Assembly: GCA_947503035.1 (NCBI GenBank)
Contig: CANNCD010000001.1
Location: 248,001-312,000, forward strand
Direction: 5' to 3'
DNA length: 64,000 nt
Origin: an uncultured Halocynthiibacter sp.
GTDB taxonomy: Bacteria > Pseudomonadota > Alphaproteobacteria > Rhodobacterales > Rhodobacteraceae
Below are positions 1 through 9,861 of the stretch, piece after piece. The notes below the pieces were generated by a model. The model saw only the letters and a program-made list of their open reading frames with translations. It was not told where the DNA came from and did not search any database. Positions within the stretch are counted from its first letter, which is position 1. Each line of letters starts with the position of its first letter. The position numbers were made by a program, and so were the translations under genes.

Positions 1-1143
1 ATCGAGGCGGGCAACAACTTTGGTCGCTTCTTTACCGGTCAAATCACCGCTGCGGGTAAGGTTCCGCCAGCCAAGGTTTTGGTCGTTGGTGCGGGTGTTG
101 CCGGTCTTGCGGCGATTGGGACGGCGACGTCTCTTGGTGCGATCACATACGCGTTCGATGTTCGCCCAGAAGTGGCCGAACAGGTCGAATCTATGGGCGC
201 CGAATTTGTCTTCCTCGATTTCGAAGAAGAGCAACAGGACGGTGCGGCAACCGGTGGCTACGCATCGGTGTCCTCTCCGGAATTCCGCGAGGCCCAATTG
301 GCCAAGTTCCGCGAGCTGGCGCCAGAGGTCGATATCGTTATCACCACTGCGTTGATCCCGAACCGCGAAGCGCCTGAATTGTGGACCGAAGACATGGTTG
401 CCGCGATGAAGCCGGGCTCTGTTGTGGTTGACCTTGCGGCGGAAAAGGGCGGCAACTGTAAGCTGACCGTGGCCGACGAAAAGATCGTGACCGAGAACGG
501 CGTGACCATCATCGGTTACACTGACTTCCCATCCCGTATGGCCGCGCAGGCGTCCACATTGTACGCGACCAACATCCGTCACATGATGACCGATCTGACC
601 CCTGAAAAAGACGGTCAAATCAACCACGACATGGAAGACGACGTGATCCGCGGCGCGACTGTGACATTCGAAGGTGAAATCACCTTCCCACCACCCCCAC
701 CCAAAGTGGCGGCGATTGCGGCGCAAAAACCAAAAGAAGCGCCAAAAGAGCTTACTCCTGAAGAAAAACGTGCCGAAGAAGTCGCAGCGTTCAAAAAGCA
801 GACCAAAACACAGGTCGGCCTGATCGCAATAGGCGGCGCATTGTTGTTGGCCGTGGGCACAGTCGCCCCAGCAAGCTTCATGCAGCACTTTATCGTGTTC
901 GTTCTGTCGGTGTTTATTGGTTTCCAAGTGATCTGGGGCGTGGCGCACAGCCTGCACACACCTTTGATGGCCGTAACCAACGCCATTTCATCCATCATCA
1001 TTCTGGGCGCTCTGATGCAAATCGGATCGGGCTCGTTCTTGGTGATCCTGCTGTCGGCGATTTCGGTCTTTATGACTGGGATTAATATTTTCGGCGGCTT
1101 CATGGTGACACGGCGTATGCTCGCCATGTTCCAGAAATCTTAA
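1..1143 (+). CDS. pntA: NAD(P) transhydrogenase subunit alpha, 5'-truncated by the window edge
   Basis: The alpha subunit of the inner-membrane proton-translocating transhydrogenase binds NAD(H) and works with PntB to reduce NADP using the proton gradient. The frame is open from base 1, so the first roughly 140 residues lie outside the window and 380 remain. A Rossmann glycine motif ([13 protein letters not shown]) lies near visible residues 30-42. The NAD domain is followed by a proline/lysine/glutamate linker (about residues 225-265) and then hydrophobic helices in the last 110 residues, the arrangement of the two-gene E. coli-type PntA. The stop is 13 bases before pntB, so the two form an operon. 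Identification is secure; only the N-terminus is missing. Confidence 0.97.
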   Translation: MEAGNNFGRFFTGQITAAGKVPPAKVLVVGAGVAGLAAIGTATSLGAITYAFDVRPEVAEQVESMGAEFVFLDFEEEQQDGAATGGYASVSSPEFREAQLAKFRELAPEVDIVITTALIPNREAPELWTEDMVAAMKPGSVVVDLAAEKGGNCKLTVADEKIVTENGVTIIGYTDFPSRMAAQASTLYATNIRHMMTDLTPEKDGQINHDMEDDVIRGATVTFEGEITFPPPPPKVAAIAAQKPKEAPKELTPEEKRAEEVAAFKKQTKTQVGLIAIGGALLLAVGTVAPASFMQHFIVFVLSVFIGFQVIWGVAHSLHTPLMAVTNAISSIIILGALMQIGSGSFLVILLSAISVFMTGINIFGGFMVTRRMLAMFQKS

Positions 1144-1156
1144 GGGGGGATCTGAC

Positions 1157-2590
1157 ATGGAATTCGGATTTACCACTGCAGCCTACGTTGTATCGGCTGT
1201 TCTCTTCATCCTCTCCTTGGGCGGTCTTTCCGGTCAAGAAAGCGCGAAACGTGCCGTTTGGTATGGTATCGCGGGTATGGCGCTTGCGGTTTTCGCAACG
1301 CTGATCGGCCCTGGTTCTGGTCTTTGGTTGCTGTCGCTTATCCTGATTGCGGCCGGTGGTTTCATCGGTTGGCAGGTCGCAAACAAGGTCGAAATGACCG
1401 AGATGCCACAGCTGGTTGCTGCGATGCACTCGCTTGTTGGTTTGGCTGCGGTTTTCGTCGGCTTTGTTGCGCATGTTGAAATGGGCCGCGTTGCGGGCAT
1501 GGATGACACAGCGAAAAAGGCGCTCGAAGGTTTCGCAGCATTGATCGCCAAGAAAGACGGCGTTGAAATTGCCATCCTTAAAGTCGAAGTGTTCCTTGGT
1601 GTGTTCATCGGTGCGGTGACCTTCACCGGTTCTGTGATTGCCTATCTTAAACTTGCGGGCAAAGTGACGTCCAAGGCGGAAAAACTGCCTGGTGGTCACG
1701 CGCTGAATGCAGGTGCGGCTGTGCTTTCTGTGATCTGTCTGTTCTGGTACATGGGCAACGGTGGTCTTCTTCCGCTTGCGCTGATGACTGCGGCGGCACT
1801 GTTCATCGGTTATCACTTGATCATGGGCATCGGCGGCGCGGATATGCCGGTTGTTGTGTCTATGTTGAACTCCTATTCCGGTTGGGCCGCTGCGGCGATT
1901 GGTTTCTCTCTTGGGAATGACCTATTGATCGTTGTTGGTGCGCTGGTGGGTTCCTCTGGTGCGATCCTGTCCTACATCATGTGTAAGGCGATGAACCGCT
2001 CCTTCGTATCTGTGATCCTTGGCGGCTTTGGTGGGACAACTGGTCCAGCCATGGAAGTCGAAGGCGAACAGGTTGCGATTGATGCGGATGGCGTTGCGCA
2101 GTCCTTGGAAGAGGCCGACAGCATCGTGATCATCCCGGGCTATGGCATGGCCGTTGCACAGGCACAGCAGAACGTGGCGGAGCTTACCCGTCGTCTGCGC
2201 GCCAAGGGCAAAGAGGTTCGCTTTGCGATCCACCCTGTTGCGGGCCGTCTGCCTGGTCACATGAACGTTCTTTTGGCCGAAGCCAAAGTACCGTATGACA
2301 TCGTTATGGAGATGGACGAAATCAACGATGATTTCCCAGAAACCGACGTGGCGATTGTTATCGGGTCCAACGACATCGTGAACCCAGCCGCCCAAGAAGA
2401 CCCCAACAGCCCCATCGCCGGCATGCCGGTTCTGGAATGCTGGAAGGCGAAACAGGTGTTCGTGTCCAAGCGTGGCCAAGGTACCGGTTACTCCGGCATC
2501 GAAAACCCGCTGTTCTTTAAGGACAACACACGCATGTTCTATGGCGATGCCAAGGCGTCCTTGGATGATCTGCTGACAAAAATCAGCTAA
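1157..2590 (+). CDS. pntB: NAD(P) transhydrogenase subunit beta
   Basis: The beta subunit carries most of the proton channel and the NADP(H)-binding domain. The 477 residues match the usual family length. The N-terminal 260 residues are mostly hydrophobic helices. The C-terminal domain III shows the NADP fingerprint [13 protein letters not shown] and the [14 protein letters not shown] segment that is typical of PntB. The ATG is preceded by a strong GGGGGGA ribosome site. It follows pntA directly, and a candidate hairpin terminator lies about 25 bases after the stop, which suggests a pntAB transcription unit ending here. Confidence 0.98.
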   Translation: MEFGFTTAAYVVSAVLFILSLGGLSGQESAKRAVWYGIAGMALAVFATLIGPGSGLWLLSLILIAAGGFIGWQVANKVEMTEMPQLVAAMHSLVGLAAVFVGFVAHVEMGRVAGMDDTAKKALEGFAALIAKKDGVEIAILKVEVFLGVFIGAVTFTGSVIAYLKLAGKVTSKAEKLPGGHALNAGAAVLSVICLFWYMGNGGLLPLALMTAAALFIGYHLIMGIGGADMPVVVSMLNSYSGWAAAAIGFSLGNDLLIVVGALVGSSGAILSYIMCKAMNRSFVSVILGGFGGTTGPAMEVEGEQVAIDADGVAQSLEEADSIVIIPGYGMAVAQAQQNVAELTRRLRAKGKEVRFAIHPVAGRLPGHMNVLLAEAKVPYDIVMEMDEINDDFPETDVAIVIGSNDIVNPAAQEDPNSPIAGMPVLECWKAKQVFVSKRGQGTGYSGIENPLFFKDNTRMFYGDAKASLDDLLTKIS

Positions 2591-2614
2591 TTCGCCCAAG
2601 AGTTAAACAGTTTG

Positions 2615-2655
2615 ACGGCCCGTCGTGATGTAAAATCGCGGCGGGCCGTTTCTAT
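2615..2655 (+). terminator. Hairpin terminator after pntB
   Basis: ACGGCCCG (2615-2622) pairs perfectly with CGGGCCGT (2642-2649), and the inner TCG/CGG bases can extend the stem. A short TTTCT tract follows. Its place just after the pntB stop suits a rho-independent terminator, although the T tract is weak. Confidence 0.6.
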
Positions 2656-2684
2656 TTGATCACGATGGGGCAATATGTGTGGCC

Positions 2685-2936
2685 TTACGGCACCTCAACC
2701 TGCGCAAGCACGCGATCAACCGCGAGATTCGGCATGTCGGCGGATGGAAATGGTGGGGGGTGAAGCGGGAAATTCGACTGGCCCAACATCATGGTCGGCC
2801 CTTTGATTGGGGCGAACTTCGTGCGCGGGAACAGGTCGAGACGGCGGAATAGTCCAACCATTCCAAACCGTTGTGGTTCACGGGCATAGTGCCCATAGTT
2901 TGTATCCTGTTGTATGCTTTGGTATTCATTTAACAT
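2685..2936 (-). CDS. Doubtful small hypothetical protein (83 aa)
   Basis: This is the only sizeable open frame in the 426-base gap between pntB and the DUF3422 gene. The predicted product has no signal peptide or membrane segment and carries a proline-rich patch near residues 58-66. I recognise no family, and there is no clear ribosome site before the ATG. The rest of the gap holds the pntB terminator and an AT-only inverted repeat. It may be a small real gene, the remnant of a longer one, or chance. Confidence 0.25.
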   Translation of the reverse strand: MLNEYQSIQQDTNYGHYAREPQRFGMVGLFRRLDLFPRTKFAPIKGPTMMLGQSNFPLHPPPFPSADMPNLAVDRVLAQVEVP

Positions 2937-2940
2937 ATTG

Positions 2941-2962
2941 AAATAATTTAATAAAATTATTT
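2941..2962. repeat. AT-only perfect inverted repeat
   Basis: AAATAATTT (2941-2949) and AAATTATTT (2954-2962) are perfect reverse complements around AATA. The element lies about 55 bases before the GTG start of the DUF3422 gene in an otherwise GC-rich sequence. It could be part of a promoter or an operator; the sequence alone does not say which. Confidence 0.45.
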
Positions 2963-3016
2963 ACACGGCGGGTTCCGAACCTATGATGGCAGGTCAATGA
3001 TCCAAGGATACCCGCC

Positions 3017-4273
3017 GTGATACCCGACCTTCCAGACCGCCACGCGCTTTCGAATGAACTTCATGCGCGGCCCTTTCCAACCATGGCTGCGCCCGCACGG
3101 ATGGTGTCCTTGGTGATCAAACGAAACGACACGGCCGTGCGAGATGCTGATCGTGCTCATCTGATCGAATTGCTTGATCAATATGGTGCGGCCCACCCGC
3201 AAACCGACGCCACGCATTACGCGGGGCGGCTGGGAAAACATCAGATCAAATGGGAATGTCACACGGAATTCGTGGCCTATTCGGTGATCTTTGACGGGCT
3301 GGGGGAACGACCCTTTGACCCGCGCGATTTCGACGTGTTTCCAGCCACGTGGCTGGGCCGGTATGACGGTGCGCGGCTGACGTCGATCCATCTGCGGATT
3401 GATGTGGACGGGGCCGACACCCAAACCCATCTGGCCGATTGGTTCACGCCAGAGAGCCTCGCGGTCAGTACAGTGATCGACGGCGCGGCCAAGATCGCCA
3501 GCGATTTCCGCATCGACCCTGCGGGCCACACCCGCATGGCGATGTTTGTGGCCCCTGACACAGGGCCACAACGGATCGGGCGGATTGCGCAACGGCTTTG
3601 CGAAATCGAGACCTATAAGGCGGCGGCGATGCTTGGCTTTTTCACCGTGAAATCGATCGGTGGCACCCTTGGCCAGACCGAGACCCGCCTTGGCACGATC
3701 CTGATGTCCCTGTCCGAGGACACAGAACCCGCGCAAACCTTGGATGATCTGTTGCGGGTGTCGTCCGATATCGAACGGGTCAACGCCGAAACCAGTTTCC
3801 GTCTGAGCGCGACCAAGGCCTATTGGCGGATCGTCGAACAGCGGGTCATGGTGCTTCGGGAAGAGCGTTTTCTGGGCTATCAGACCTTTGACGAATTCAT
3901 GACGCGGCGGTTTGATCCGGCGATGCGTACTGTGGCCTCGGCCAAGGCGCGTTTGATCGATGCCGCCGAACGGGCCAGCCGCGCGGCGCATTTGCTAAGC
4001 ACACAGGTCGATGTGGAACGATCCGCCCAAAACCAAAAGATCCTTGAACGGATGGACCACCGCGCCGATTTACAGTTGCGTCTTCAGGGCACTGTCGAGG
4101 GCCTGTCCGTCATCGCGATCTCTTACTATGCCGTCAGCCTGCTGACCTATCTGTTGCTTCCGGCGGCGAAATCGGTGGGGATCGACAAGACGTGGCTGAT
4201 GGCGGGGGCGACGCCATTGGTGCTGCTTGGTGTCTGGGCATTGGTGCGACGAATTAAACGCCACCTCCATTAA
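3017..4273 (+). CDS. DUF3422 family membrane-anchored protein
   Basis: This 418-residue protein fits the DUF3422 family, which is common in Alphaproteobacteria and has no established function. The N-terminal signature DRHALSNELHARPFP and the segment around residues 70-90 (GRLGKHQIKWECHTEF) are characteristic. Residues about 275-350 look helical and charged. Two hydrophobic segments near the C-terminus (about 360-382 and 393-410) are followed by a basic tail, so the large domain is probably cytoplasmic and tethered by a C-terminal hairpin. The start is a GTG with AAGGA eight bases upstream. It appears to be a single gene; the next gene begins 59 bases later. Confidence 0.85.
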   Translation: MIPDLPDRHALSNELHARPFPTMAAPARMVSLVIKRNDTAVRDADRAHLIELLDQYGAAHPQTDATHYAGRLGKHQIKWECHTEFVAYSVIFDGLGERPFDPRDFDVFPATWLGRYDGARLTSIHLRIDVDGADTQTHLADWFTPESLAVSTVIDGAAKIASDFRIDPAGHTRMAMFVAPDTGPQRIGRIAQRLCEIETYKAAAMLGFFTVKSIGGTLGQTETRLGTILMSLSEDTEPAQTLDDLLRVSSDIERVNAETSFRLSATKAYWRIVEQRVMVLREERFLGYQTFDEFMTRRFDPAMRTVASAKARLIDAAERASRAAHLLSTQVDVERSAQNQKILERMDHRADLQLRLQGTVEGLSVIAISYYAVSLLTYLLLPAAKSVGIDKTWLMAGATPLVLLGVWALVRRIKRHLH

Positions 4274-4332
4274 TCGGTTTCAAAATCGCGTCGAATATGC
4301 CAGCGTTGGGCGAACAATATAAGGTCGCCCAA

Positions 4333-5493
4333 ATGCCCATTAAGAACCGTTTTTCCGAGCTTTTCCCCGAGATCACCGCATGGCGTCATGATCTTCATGA
4401 GAACCCCGAAATCCTGTTCGAAACGCATCGGACATCGGCCTTTGTTGCGGAACAACTGCGCGCCTTTGGCTGTGACGACGTTGTGACGGGGTTGGGCCGC
4501 ACCGGTGTTGTGGGCGTGATCAAGGGGCGTGAAACGACGTCCGGTCGGGTGATTGGTCTGCGGGCGGATATGGATGCGCTTCCGATCCATGAGGCGACGG
4601 GGTTGCCCTATGCGTCGAAAACCGACGGGGCGATGCATGCCTGTGGCCACGATGGGCATACGGCGATGTTGCTGGGGGCGGCGAAATATCTGGCCGAGAC
4701 CCGCAATTTCAACGGCACCTGTGTGGTGATCTTCCAACCTGCAGAAGAAGGCGGCGGCGGTGGACGCGAGATGTGCGAAGACGGCATGATGGATCGCTTT
4801 GGCATCCAAGAGGTCTATGGCATGCACAACTGGCCCGGGGTTCCGACCGGCACCTTTGCGATCCGGTCTGGCCCGTTTTTCGCGGCGACGGACATGTTTG
4901 ATGTCATCGTGCGCGGCAAGGGCGGCCATGCGGCCAAACCGAACGAAGCCATCGACCCCGTTGTCATCGGCGCCCAGATCATCACCGCGCTGCAAACGAT
5001 CGCCAGCCGCATTGTGGATCCCGTACATCAGGTTGTCGTCTCGCTCACCTCAATCGAAAGCGACAGCAAGGCCTATAACGTCATCCCCGAACAGGTGCAC
5101 ATCAAAGGCACCGTGCGGACCCTTGACGAAGGTGTGCGCGATCAGGCCCAAGCGCGCCTGACCGAGATCGCAAACGGAATCGCCGCGGCCAATGGCGCAA
5201 CCGCCGAGGTCAAATACCGCCGCGGCTATCCGGTCATGTCCAACCACCCCGACCAAACCGCCTTTGCGGCGGATGTCGCGAAATCCATCTCGGGCCAATG
5301 CGACGAGGCCCCCCTTATTATGGGCGGCGAGGATTTCTCCTATATGCTGTTGGAACGGCCCGGGGCGTATATTCTGGTCGGAAATGGCGACACCGCCGAC
5401 GTCCATCACCCGAAATACAACTTTACCGACGATGCCATCCCCGCCGGCTGTAGCTGGTGGGCAGGGGTGATTGAACAGGGTATGCCGCTGTGA
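4333..5493 (+). CDS. M20 family amidohydrolase (hippurate hydrolase-like)
   Basis: A metal-dependent peptidase/amidohydrolase of the M20D type, which cleaves N-acyl amino acids or related amides. Visible motifs in order are GLRADMDALP, HACGHDGH (metal ligands), QPAEEGGGG (catalytic glutamate), GMHNWPG and GGEDFSYML. The length from the chosen start (386 aa) is normal. An upstream in-frame ATG at 4297 exists, but 4333 has AAGG eight bases before it and gives the usual family N-terminus. The substrate cannot be read from the sequence. It lies 59 bases after the DUF3422 gene and may share its transcript. Confidence 0.9.
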   Translation: MPIKNRFSELFPEITAWRHDLHENPEILFETHRTSAFVAEQLRAFGCDDVVTGLGRTGVVGVIKGRETTSGRVIGLRADMDALPIHEATGLPYASKTDGAMHACGHDGHTAMLLGAAKYLAETRNFNGTCVVIFQPAEEGGGGGREMCEDGMMDRFGIQEVYGMHNWPGVPTGTFAIRSGPFFAATDMFDVIVRGKGGHAAKPNEAIDPVVIGAQIITALQTIASRIVDPVHQVVVSLTSIESDSKAYNVIPEQVHIKGTVRTLDEGVRDQAQARLTEIANGIAAANGATAEVKYRRGYPVMSNHPDQTAFAADVAKSISGQCDEAPLIMGGEDFSYMLLERPGAYILVGNGDTADVHHPKYNFTDDAIPAGCSWWAGVIEQGMPL

Positions 5494-5714
5494 CGTCGAA
5501 GTGCAACGCTGCCGTCGCATGGGGAGCGAGCCCCGCAACGAAAGTATGTGCGATTGAGAGAACATGAGCGGAGTGTTTCAGGGCCCCAGATGCCGAACTT
5601 TGGTTGTAGATTTCATGCAACTATAGGGACGCATGGAGCGAAATAGGTTTGGATTTCTGAATGTTACCCTCATATAAGGTCAGTAATAGTTACTAAATTG
5701 AATCGGATGATTTT

Positions 5715-6128
5715 ATGATTTCACGTATTGTAAAGGCAGCAGCTCTTGCTGCATGTCTTGTTGCACCTACAACTGCTATGTCTCAGTCAAAACCAGGTGA
5801 ATACGAATTCACAGGCTCCCAGTTCACATGGGATCGCGGCGGATTTGTTCGTGTGTTCTTTGGAGTGGTAAACGACAACGGCAAGGTCTCGGTTTGTGGG
5901 ATCAACTACGTAAAAGCAGGTGGCAGCCTGAAAGGCAAGTCGGATGAAATGTTGGAAGGTTTGCGTGTTCAATTGAACGGTCGTTCGATTATTAAAGACC
6001 TTCGGTTCTTTACTTTGGTGCGCTCTGAAGAAGCGTTCCAAGATGCTGACGTGTCGTGCCAAGAAACCGACGTTGACTATCCAGAGAAGGTGAAGCTCAA
6101 GCTTCGGTCAGACGTGAACCGTTATTGA
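5715..6128 (+). CDS. Small secreted protein of unknown function
   Basis: A 137-residue protein with a clear N-terminal signal peptide: a basic start, a hydrophobic alanine-rich core to about residue 20, then a probable cleavage after TAMS or TAMSQ. The mature part has two cysteines (near residues 61 and 112) that could form a periplasmic disulfide. I recognise no domain. The gene and the 221-base spacer before it are less GC-rich than their neighbours, which hints at a different origin. The spacer shows no convincing gene. Confidence 0.7.
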   Translation: MISRIVKAAALAACLVAPTTAMSQSKPGEYEFTGSQFTWDRGGFVRVFFGVVNDNGKVSVCGINYVKAGGSLKGKSDEMLEGLRVQLNGRSIIKDLRFFTLVRSEEAFQDADVSCQETDVDYPEKVKLKLRSDVNRY

Positions 6129-6159
6129 TACTATGTGTGGGCTCGAGTGGGGCCCACCA

Positions 6160-7161
6160 TTACCCGCCCGTGTGTGACATGTGGCGGGTCATTTGTCCGC
6201 CCAATTCCTGACGTGAGTAATCAAAATCGTGGCCCTTGGGTTTTTGTCCAATGGCTGCGTGGATTGCGTTGATCAGGTGTTCGTCGCTCTCGCTGGCCCG
6301 CAATGGCGCACGCAGGTCGGATTTGCCCTCTTGGCCAAGGCAGGTATAAATTTCGCCGGTGCAGGTGATGCGCACGCGGTTGCAGCTTTCGCAGAAATTA
6401 TGGGTGAGGGGGGTGATAAACCCGACCTTTTGGCCTGTTTCCTCAAGACGCATGTAACGGGCAGGGCCGCCGCTGCTCTCGCTTAGGTCGGTCAGGGTGT
6501 ATTCCTCGGCCAGCGTTTTGCGCATATCGGACAGCGCCCAGTATTGCGTCAGACGGTTTTCGTTACCGATATCGCCCATTGGCATGACCTCGATGAACGT
6601 CACATCCATGTCCCGTTCATGGCACCATTGCACGATCGGGAACAGTTCATCTTCGTTAAAACCCTTAAGCGCCACAACGTTGAGCTTCACCCGAAGACCC
6701 GCCGCCTGTGCCGCGTCAATGCCGCGCAAAACCTGTGGCAAACGGCCCCAACGGGTGATCTCGGCAAATTTGGTTTCATCCAGCGTATCGATGGAAATGT
6801 TCACCCGTTTCACACCGGCCGCGGCCAGATCCTTGGCGTATTTCTCCATTTGCGAGCCATTGGTGGTGAGCGTGAGCTCTTTCAACGCGCCGCTATCCAG
6901 ATGCCGTTTCATGCCGTCAAAAAACGTCATGATCCCCTTGCGGACCAAGGGTTCGCCGCCGGTAATACGCAGTTTTTCAATGCCTTGATTGATGAACGCC
7001 GAACACAGCCGATCAAGTTCCTCAAGCGTCAGAAGGTCCTTTTTGGGGAGGAACGTCATGTTCTCGGACATGCAATACACACATCGGAAATCGCAACGGT
7101 CCGTCACAGAAAGACGAAGGTAATTGATCTGGCGGTGGAATGGGTCAACAAGCTGGGTCAT
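6160..7161 (-). CDS. moaA: GTP 3',8-cyclase (molybdenum cofactor synthesis)
   Basis: MoaA is the radical-SAM enzyme that turns GTP into 3',8-cyclo-7,8-dihydro-GTP, the first step of molybdopterin synthesis. The N-terminal radical-SAM cluster motif is Cys23-x3-Cys27-x2-Cys30 (CDFRCVYC). The C-terminal second-cluster motif [13 protein letters not shown] is intact, and the protein ends in Gly-Gly as functional MoaA does. At 333 aa it is the expected length. No other moa genes are adjacent. A perfect 9-base inverted repeat lies 48 bases upstream of the start. Confidence 0.97.
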   Translation of the reverse strand: MTQLVDPFHRQINYLRLSVTDRCDFRCVYCMSENMTFLPKKDLLTLEELDRLCSAFINQGIEKLRITGGEPLVRKGIMTFFDGMKRHLDSGALKELTLTTNGSQMEKYAKDLAAAGVKRVNISIDTLDETKFAEITRWGRLPQVLRGIDAAQAAGLRVKLNVVALKGFNEDELFPIVQWCHERDMDVTFIEVMPMGDIGNENRLTQYWALSDMRKTLAEEYTLTDLSESSGGPARYMRLEETGQKVGFITPLTHNFCESCNRVRITCTGEIYTCLGQEGKSDLRAPLRASESDEHLINAIHAAIGQKPKGHDFDYSRQELGGQMTRHMSHTGG

Positions 7162-7208
7162 GGATCGACCCTAGGGGCAACGCGCCACGCTGGCAAGCGG
7201 CGCGGTGG

Positions 7209-7237
7209 TCGATAACGCCAATGTGCGACGTTATCGA
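7209..7237. repeat. 9-bp perfect inverted repeat upstream of moaA
   Basis: TCGATAACG (7209-7217) and CGTTATCGA (7229-7237) are exact reverse complements separated by 11 bases. They lie between the start of moaA and the end of the AlkD-like gene, both on the minus strand. There is no T tract, so an operator in front of moaA is at least as likely as a terminator of the upstream gene. Confidence 0.5.
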
Positions 7238-7245
7238 CAGTATGG

Positions 7246-7968
7246 TTAATCGGCGTCCGCGACCTTGGGTAGGTATTTGGATGCTTCTTTCACGGCAAAA
7301 GGTTTCATCGTGGCGCCATGTTCGGCCAAAAACGCGGCAACGCGTTCGGGATCACGTTTGGACAGATCACGCAGCCACCAGCCGATGGATTTCTGAATGA
7401 ACCACGCGCGATCCGTGACATAGGACGCGGCCCAGCCCAGAATGCGTTCGCGCGCCGCGGCCTCGTCCGGTTTGGGGTTGTTCATCTTGGCCCATGGCAA
7501 TGTCGCCACAAGGGCCGCGCGGCGGGTCCACATGTGGTCCGACGTGGTCCAAGTTTCGACGATATCCAAACGGGATGGATCCGCGATCAGACGTTTTTGC
7601 ATGGCGGTTGCAGCGTGGTCGGCCACGGCCCACGCGTCGAATGTCGGCATCCATGACTGCAACGTTTCCCAGACCGCATCATCGGGACGAATGCGTGCTT
7701 GGGTCAACAATTTGCCCGCCGCAATCCGACATTCATGCACATCCGTCGCCCAAAGCGCATCTGCGCGGGCGATCCGTTCGTCCAAGGTATCTTTGGTGCG
7801 CCATGTTTTCACAAGCGTGTCGATGTCGGGGTTCGCAACACCCAGATACAGACGTTTGACCTTGTGGTACTTCGCGCTATCGGCCGCACGTTTTTCGTCG
7901 GCATAGGGCATGAAATCCGCGGTTTCGACGGGGATTTCGGGGGCTTTATCGTCTGGGATATCGGTCAT
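7246..7968 (-). CDS. AlkD-like DNA alkylation repair protein (HEAT-repeat)
   Basis: A 240-residue helical protein of the DNA alkylation repair (AlkC/AlkD) superfamily, whose members remove N3- and N7-alkylated bases using HEAT-like repeats. Supporting segments are the tryptophan-rich helices typical of the family, such as WMPTFDAWAVADHAA (about 110-124), TWTTSDHMWTRRAALV (about 140-155) and FIQKSIGWWLRDLSKRDP (about 195-212), which line the alkyl-DNA groove in known structures. The first 35 residues are low-complexity and acidic. It stands alone between the glmS terminator and moaA. Family assignment is good; activity is inferred. Confidence 0.8.
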   Translation of the reverse strand: MTDIPDDKAPEIPVETADFMPYADEKRAADSAKYHKVKRLYLGVANPDIDTLVKTWRTKDTLDERIARADALWATDVHECRIAAGKLLTQARIRPDDAVWETLQSWMPTFDAWAVADHAATAMQKRLIADPSRLDIVETWTTSDHMWTRRAALVATLPWAKMNNPKPDEAAARERILGWAASYVTDRAWFIQKSIGWWLRDLSKRDPERVAAFLAEHGATMKPFAVKEASKYLPKVADAD

Positions 7969-7983
7969 GGGGGGCTTTCATTG

Positions 7984-8011
7984 AAAACGCCCAGCCGTGT
8001 TTGGCTGGGCG
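7984..8011 (-). terminator. Rho-independent terminator of glmUS
   Basis: CGCCCAGCC (7988-7996) pairs perfectly with GGCTGGGCG (8003-8011), with a six-base loop. Read on the minus strand, the stem is followed by TTTTC. It lies 27 bases after the glmS stop. Confidence 0.8.
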
Positions 8012-8037
8012 AAATGGCGTGTGACGTTGGGTGTGGG

Positions 8038-9861
8038 TTATTCCACGGTCACAGATTTGGCAAGGTTGCGCGGCTGATCCACGTCGGTGCCCTTGGCGAT
8101 GGCCGTGTGATAGGCCAGTAATTGAACGGGCAGGGCGTGCAGGATCGGCGCGGCAAACACCGGGTCGGCGGTGGGGAGGGTGATGACCTTCCAAACGCCG
8201 TCGCTGGCCTCTTTTGCACCAGCCGCATCGGTGATCAGGATCACCTTACCGCCGCGCGCCATGACCTCTTGCATGTTGGATACGGTCTTTTCAAACAGGG
8301 CATCCATCGGCGCCATCACGACAACCGGCACGTTCGGATCAACCAACGCAATCGGGCCGTGTTTCAGCTCGCCACTGGCATATCCCTCGGCATGGATATA
8401 GCTCAGCTCTTTCATCTTGAGCGCGCCTTCCATGGCAATCGGGTACATCGCCCCGCGACCAAGGAACAGAACGTCGCGCGCTTCGGCCATCTCTTTGGCG
8501 ACGGCTTGGATCGCGTCGCTGATGGCGAAGGCTTGGTTGAACAGGGCCGGTAGGGTGCGAAGCGTCGTCAACATCTCCGAGACTTTCGCCGCGTCGATTT
8601 CATCACGGTCCTGCGCCGCCTTGAGCGCGAGCACCGCCATGATGGCGAGCTGATTGGTGAAGGCCTTGGTCGACGCAACAGAGACCTCAACGCCAGCGTT
8701 GATCGGGAAAATCACGTCGGCCTCGCGGGCGATGGAACTGGTCGGGACATTGACGACGGCGGCGATTGTGTCTGCCTTTTCAACCGTGTAACGCAGGGCG
8801 GCCAGCGTGTCGGCTGTCTCGCCAGATTGGCTGAGGTACACGGCAAGGGTACGCGCGGGGATCGGCGGTTCGCGATAGCGGAATTCGGATGCCACATCGA
8901 CCTCGACGGGAATGCGCGCGATCTGTTCAAACCAGTATTTCGCCGTCTGGCAGGCGATGAAACCGGTGCCGCAGGCGACCATCAACACGCGGTCGTATTT
9001 GGTGAAATCAATGTCCGCGGGCAGGGTGATCTTGGACCCGTCGGGCGCGATCATTTCGGACAAAAGGTCCGCCAGAACGGTGGGCTGTTCGGCGATTTCC
9101 TTGGCCATAAAGTGTTTGTGGCCGGCCTTGTCGACATTGGTGGACTCGGTCTCGATCTCGACAATCGTGCGGTTGGCCAGCGTGCCGTCTTCGGTGTAAA
9201 TCTCGGCGCCTTTGCGGGTCACAACGGCCCAGTCGCCCTCTTCGAGGTAGGTCACGCGGGATGTGAACGGGCCAATCGCGATGGCGTCGGAGCCAACGAA
9301 CATTTCGCCGTCCCCGTGACCGATGACCAAGGGCGACCCCTTGCGTGCGGCAACCAAAAGATCGTCTTCGCCATCAAAGAGGAAACACAGTGCGAACGCT
9401 CCGTCCAACCGTTGGATGGTCGATTTCGCGGCCTCCACAGCGTTCAAACCGGTCTGCATATAATGTTGCGCAAGCAACGCGATGGTTTCGGTGTCGGTGT
9501 CGGTTTCGGTGACGATGCCTTCGGCGGCCAATTCTTCGCGCAGCACCTTAAAGTTCTCGATGATGCCGTTATGCACCACTGCCACGGAACGAGTCATATG
9601 AGGGTGGGCGTTGGTGACGCTTGGGGCACCATGCGTCGCCCAGCGGGTGTGACCAATGCCGGATTTGCCCGCCAGCGGATTATGCACCAATTCATCGGAC
9701 AGGTTCACCAGTTTCCCAACCGCACGACGACGGTCCAGTTTGCCCTTGTGAATGGTCGCGATACCGGCGCTATCATAGCCGCGATATTCAAGCCGTTTTA
9801 AGGTTTCCACCAACAAAGGCGCAACTTCGTGGTTCCCAAGAACACCAATAATCCCACACAT
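8038..9861 (-). CDS. glmS: Glutamine-fructose-6-phosphate aminotransferase (isomerizing)
   Basis: GlmS converts fructose 6-phosphate and glutamine to glucosamine 6-phosphate, the entry step to UDP-GlcNAc for peptidoglycan and LPS. It begins MCGIIGVLG, so Cys2 becomes the N-terminal nucleophile of the glutaminase domain (about 2-220). Two SIS sugar-isomerase domains follow, with the phosphate-binding SQSGETADTL near residue 350, and the protein ends in the conserved PRNLAKSVTVE. The length of 607 aa is normal. The start ATG directly follows the glmU stop (TAAATG), so the two are translationally coupled. No glmS ribozyme is visible, and none is expected in this group. Confidence 0.98.
   Translation of the reverse strand: MCGIIGVLGNHEVAPLLVETLKRLEYRGYDSAGIATIHKGKLDRRRAVGKLVNLSDELVHNPLAGKSGIGHTRWATHGAPSVTNAHPHMTRSVAVVHNGIIENFKVLREELAAEGIVTETDTDTETIALLAQHYMQTGLNAVEAAKSTIQRLDGAFALCFLFDGEDDLLVAARKGSPLVIGHGDGEMFVGSDAIAIGPFTSRVTYLEEGDWAVVTRKGAEIYTEDGTLANRTIVEIETESTNVDKAGHKHFMAKEIAEQPTVLADLLSEMIAPDGSKITLPADIDFTKYDRVLMVACGTGFIACQTAKYWFEQIARIPVEVDVASEFRYREPPIPARTLAVYLSQSGETADTLAALRYTVEKADTIAAVVNVPTSSIAREADVIFPINAGVEVSVASTKAFTNQLAIMAVLALKAAQDRDEIDAAKVSEMLTTLRTLPALFNQAFAISDAIQAVAKEMAEARDVLFLGRGAMYPIAMEGALKMKELSYIHAEGYASGELKHGPIALVDPNVPVVVMAPMDALFEKTVSNMQEVMARGGKVILITDAAGAKEASDGVWKVITLPTADPVFAAPILHALPVQLLAYHTAIAKGTDVDQPRNLAKSVTVE

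Noticed and set aside
2882-2894. GGGCA-TAG-TGCCC mini-hairpin
   Set aside because: A five-base stem in GC-rich DNA is expected by chance, and it lies inside a doubtful open frame without a T tract.
5423-5620. Minus-strand 65-codon frame after the M20 gene
   Set aside because: Half of it is antisense to the M20 coding sequence and there is no start signal; nothing recognisable in the spacer.
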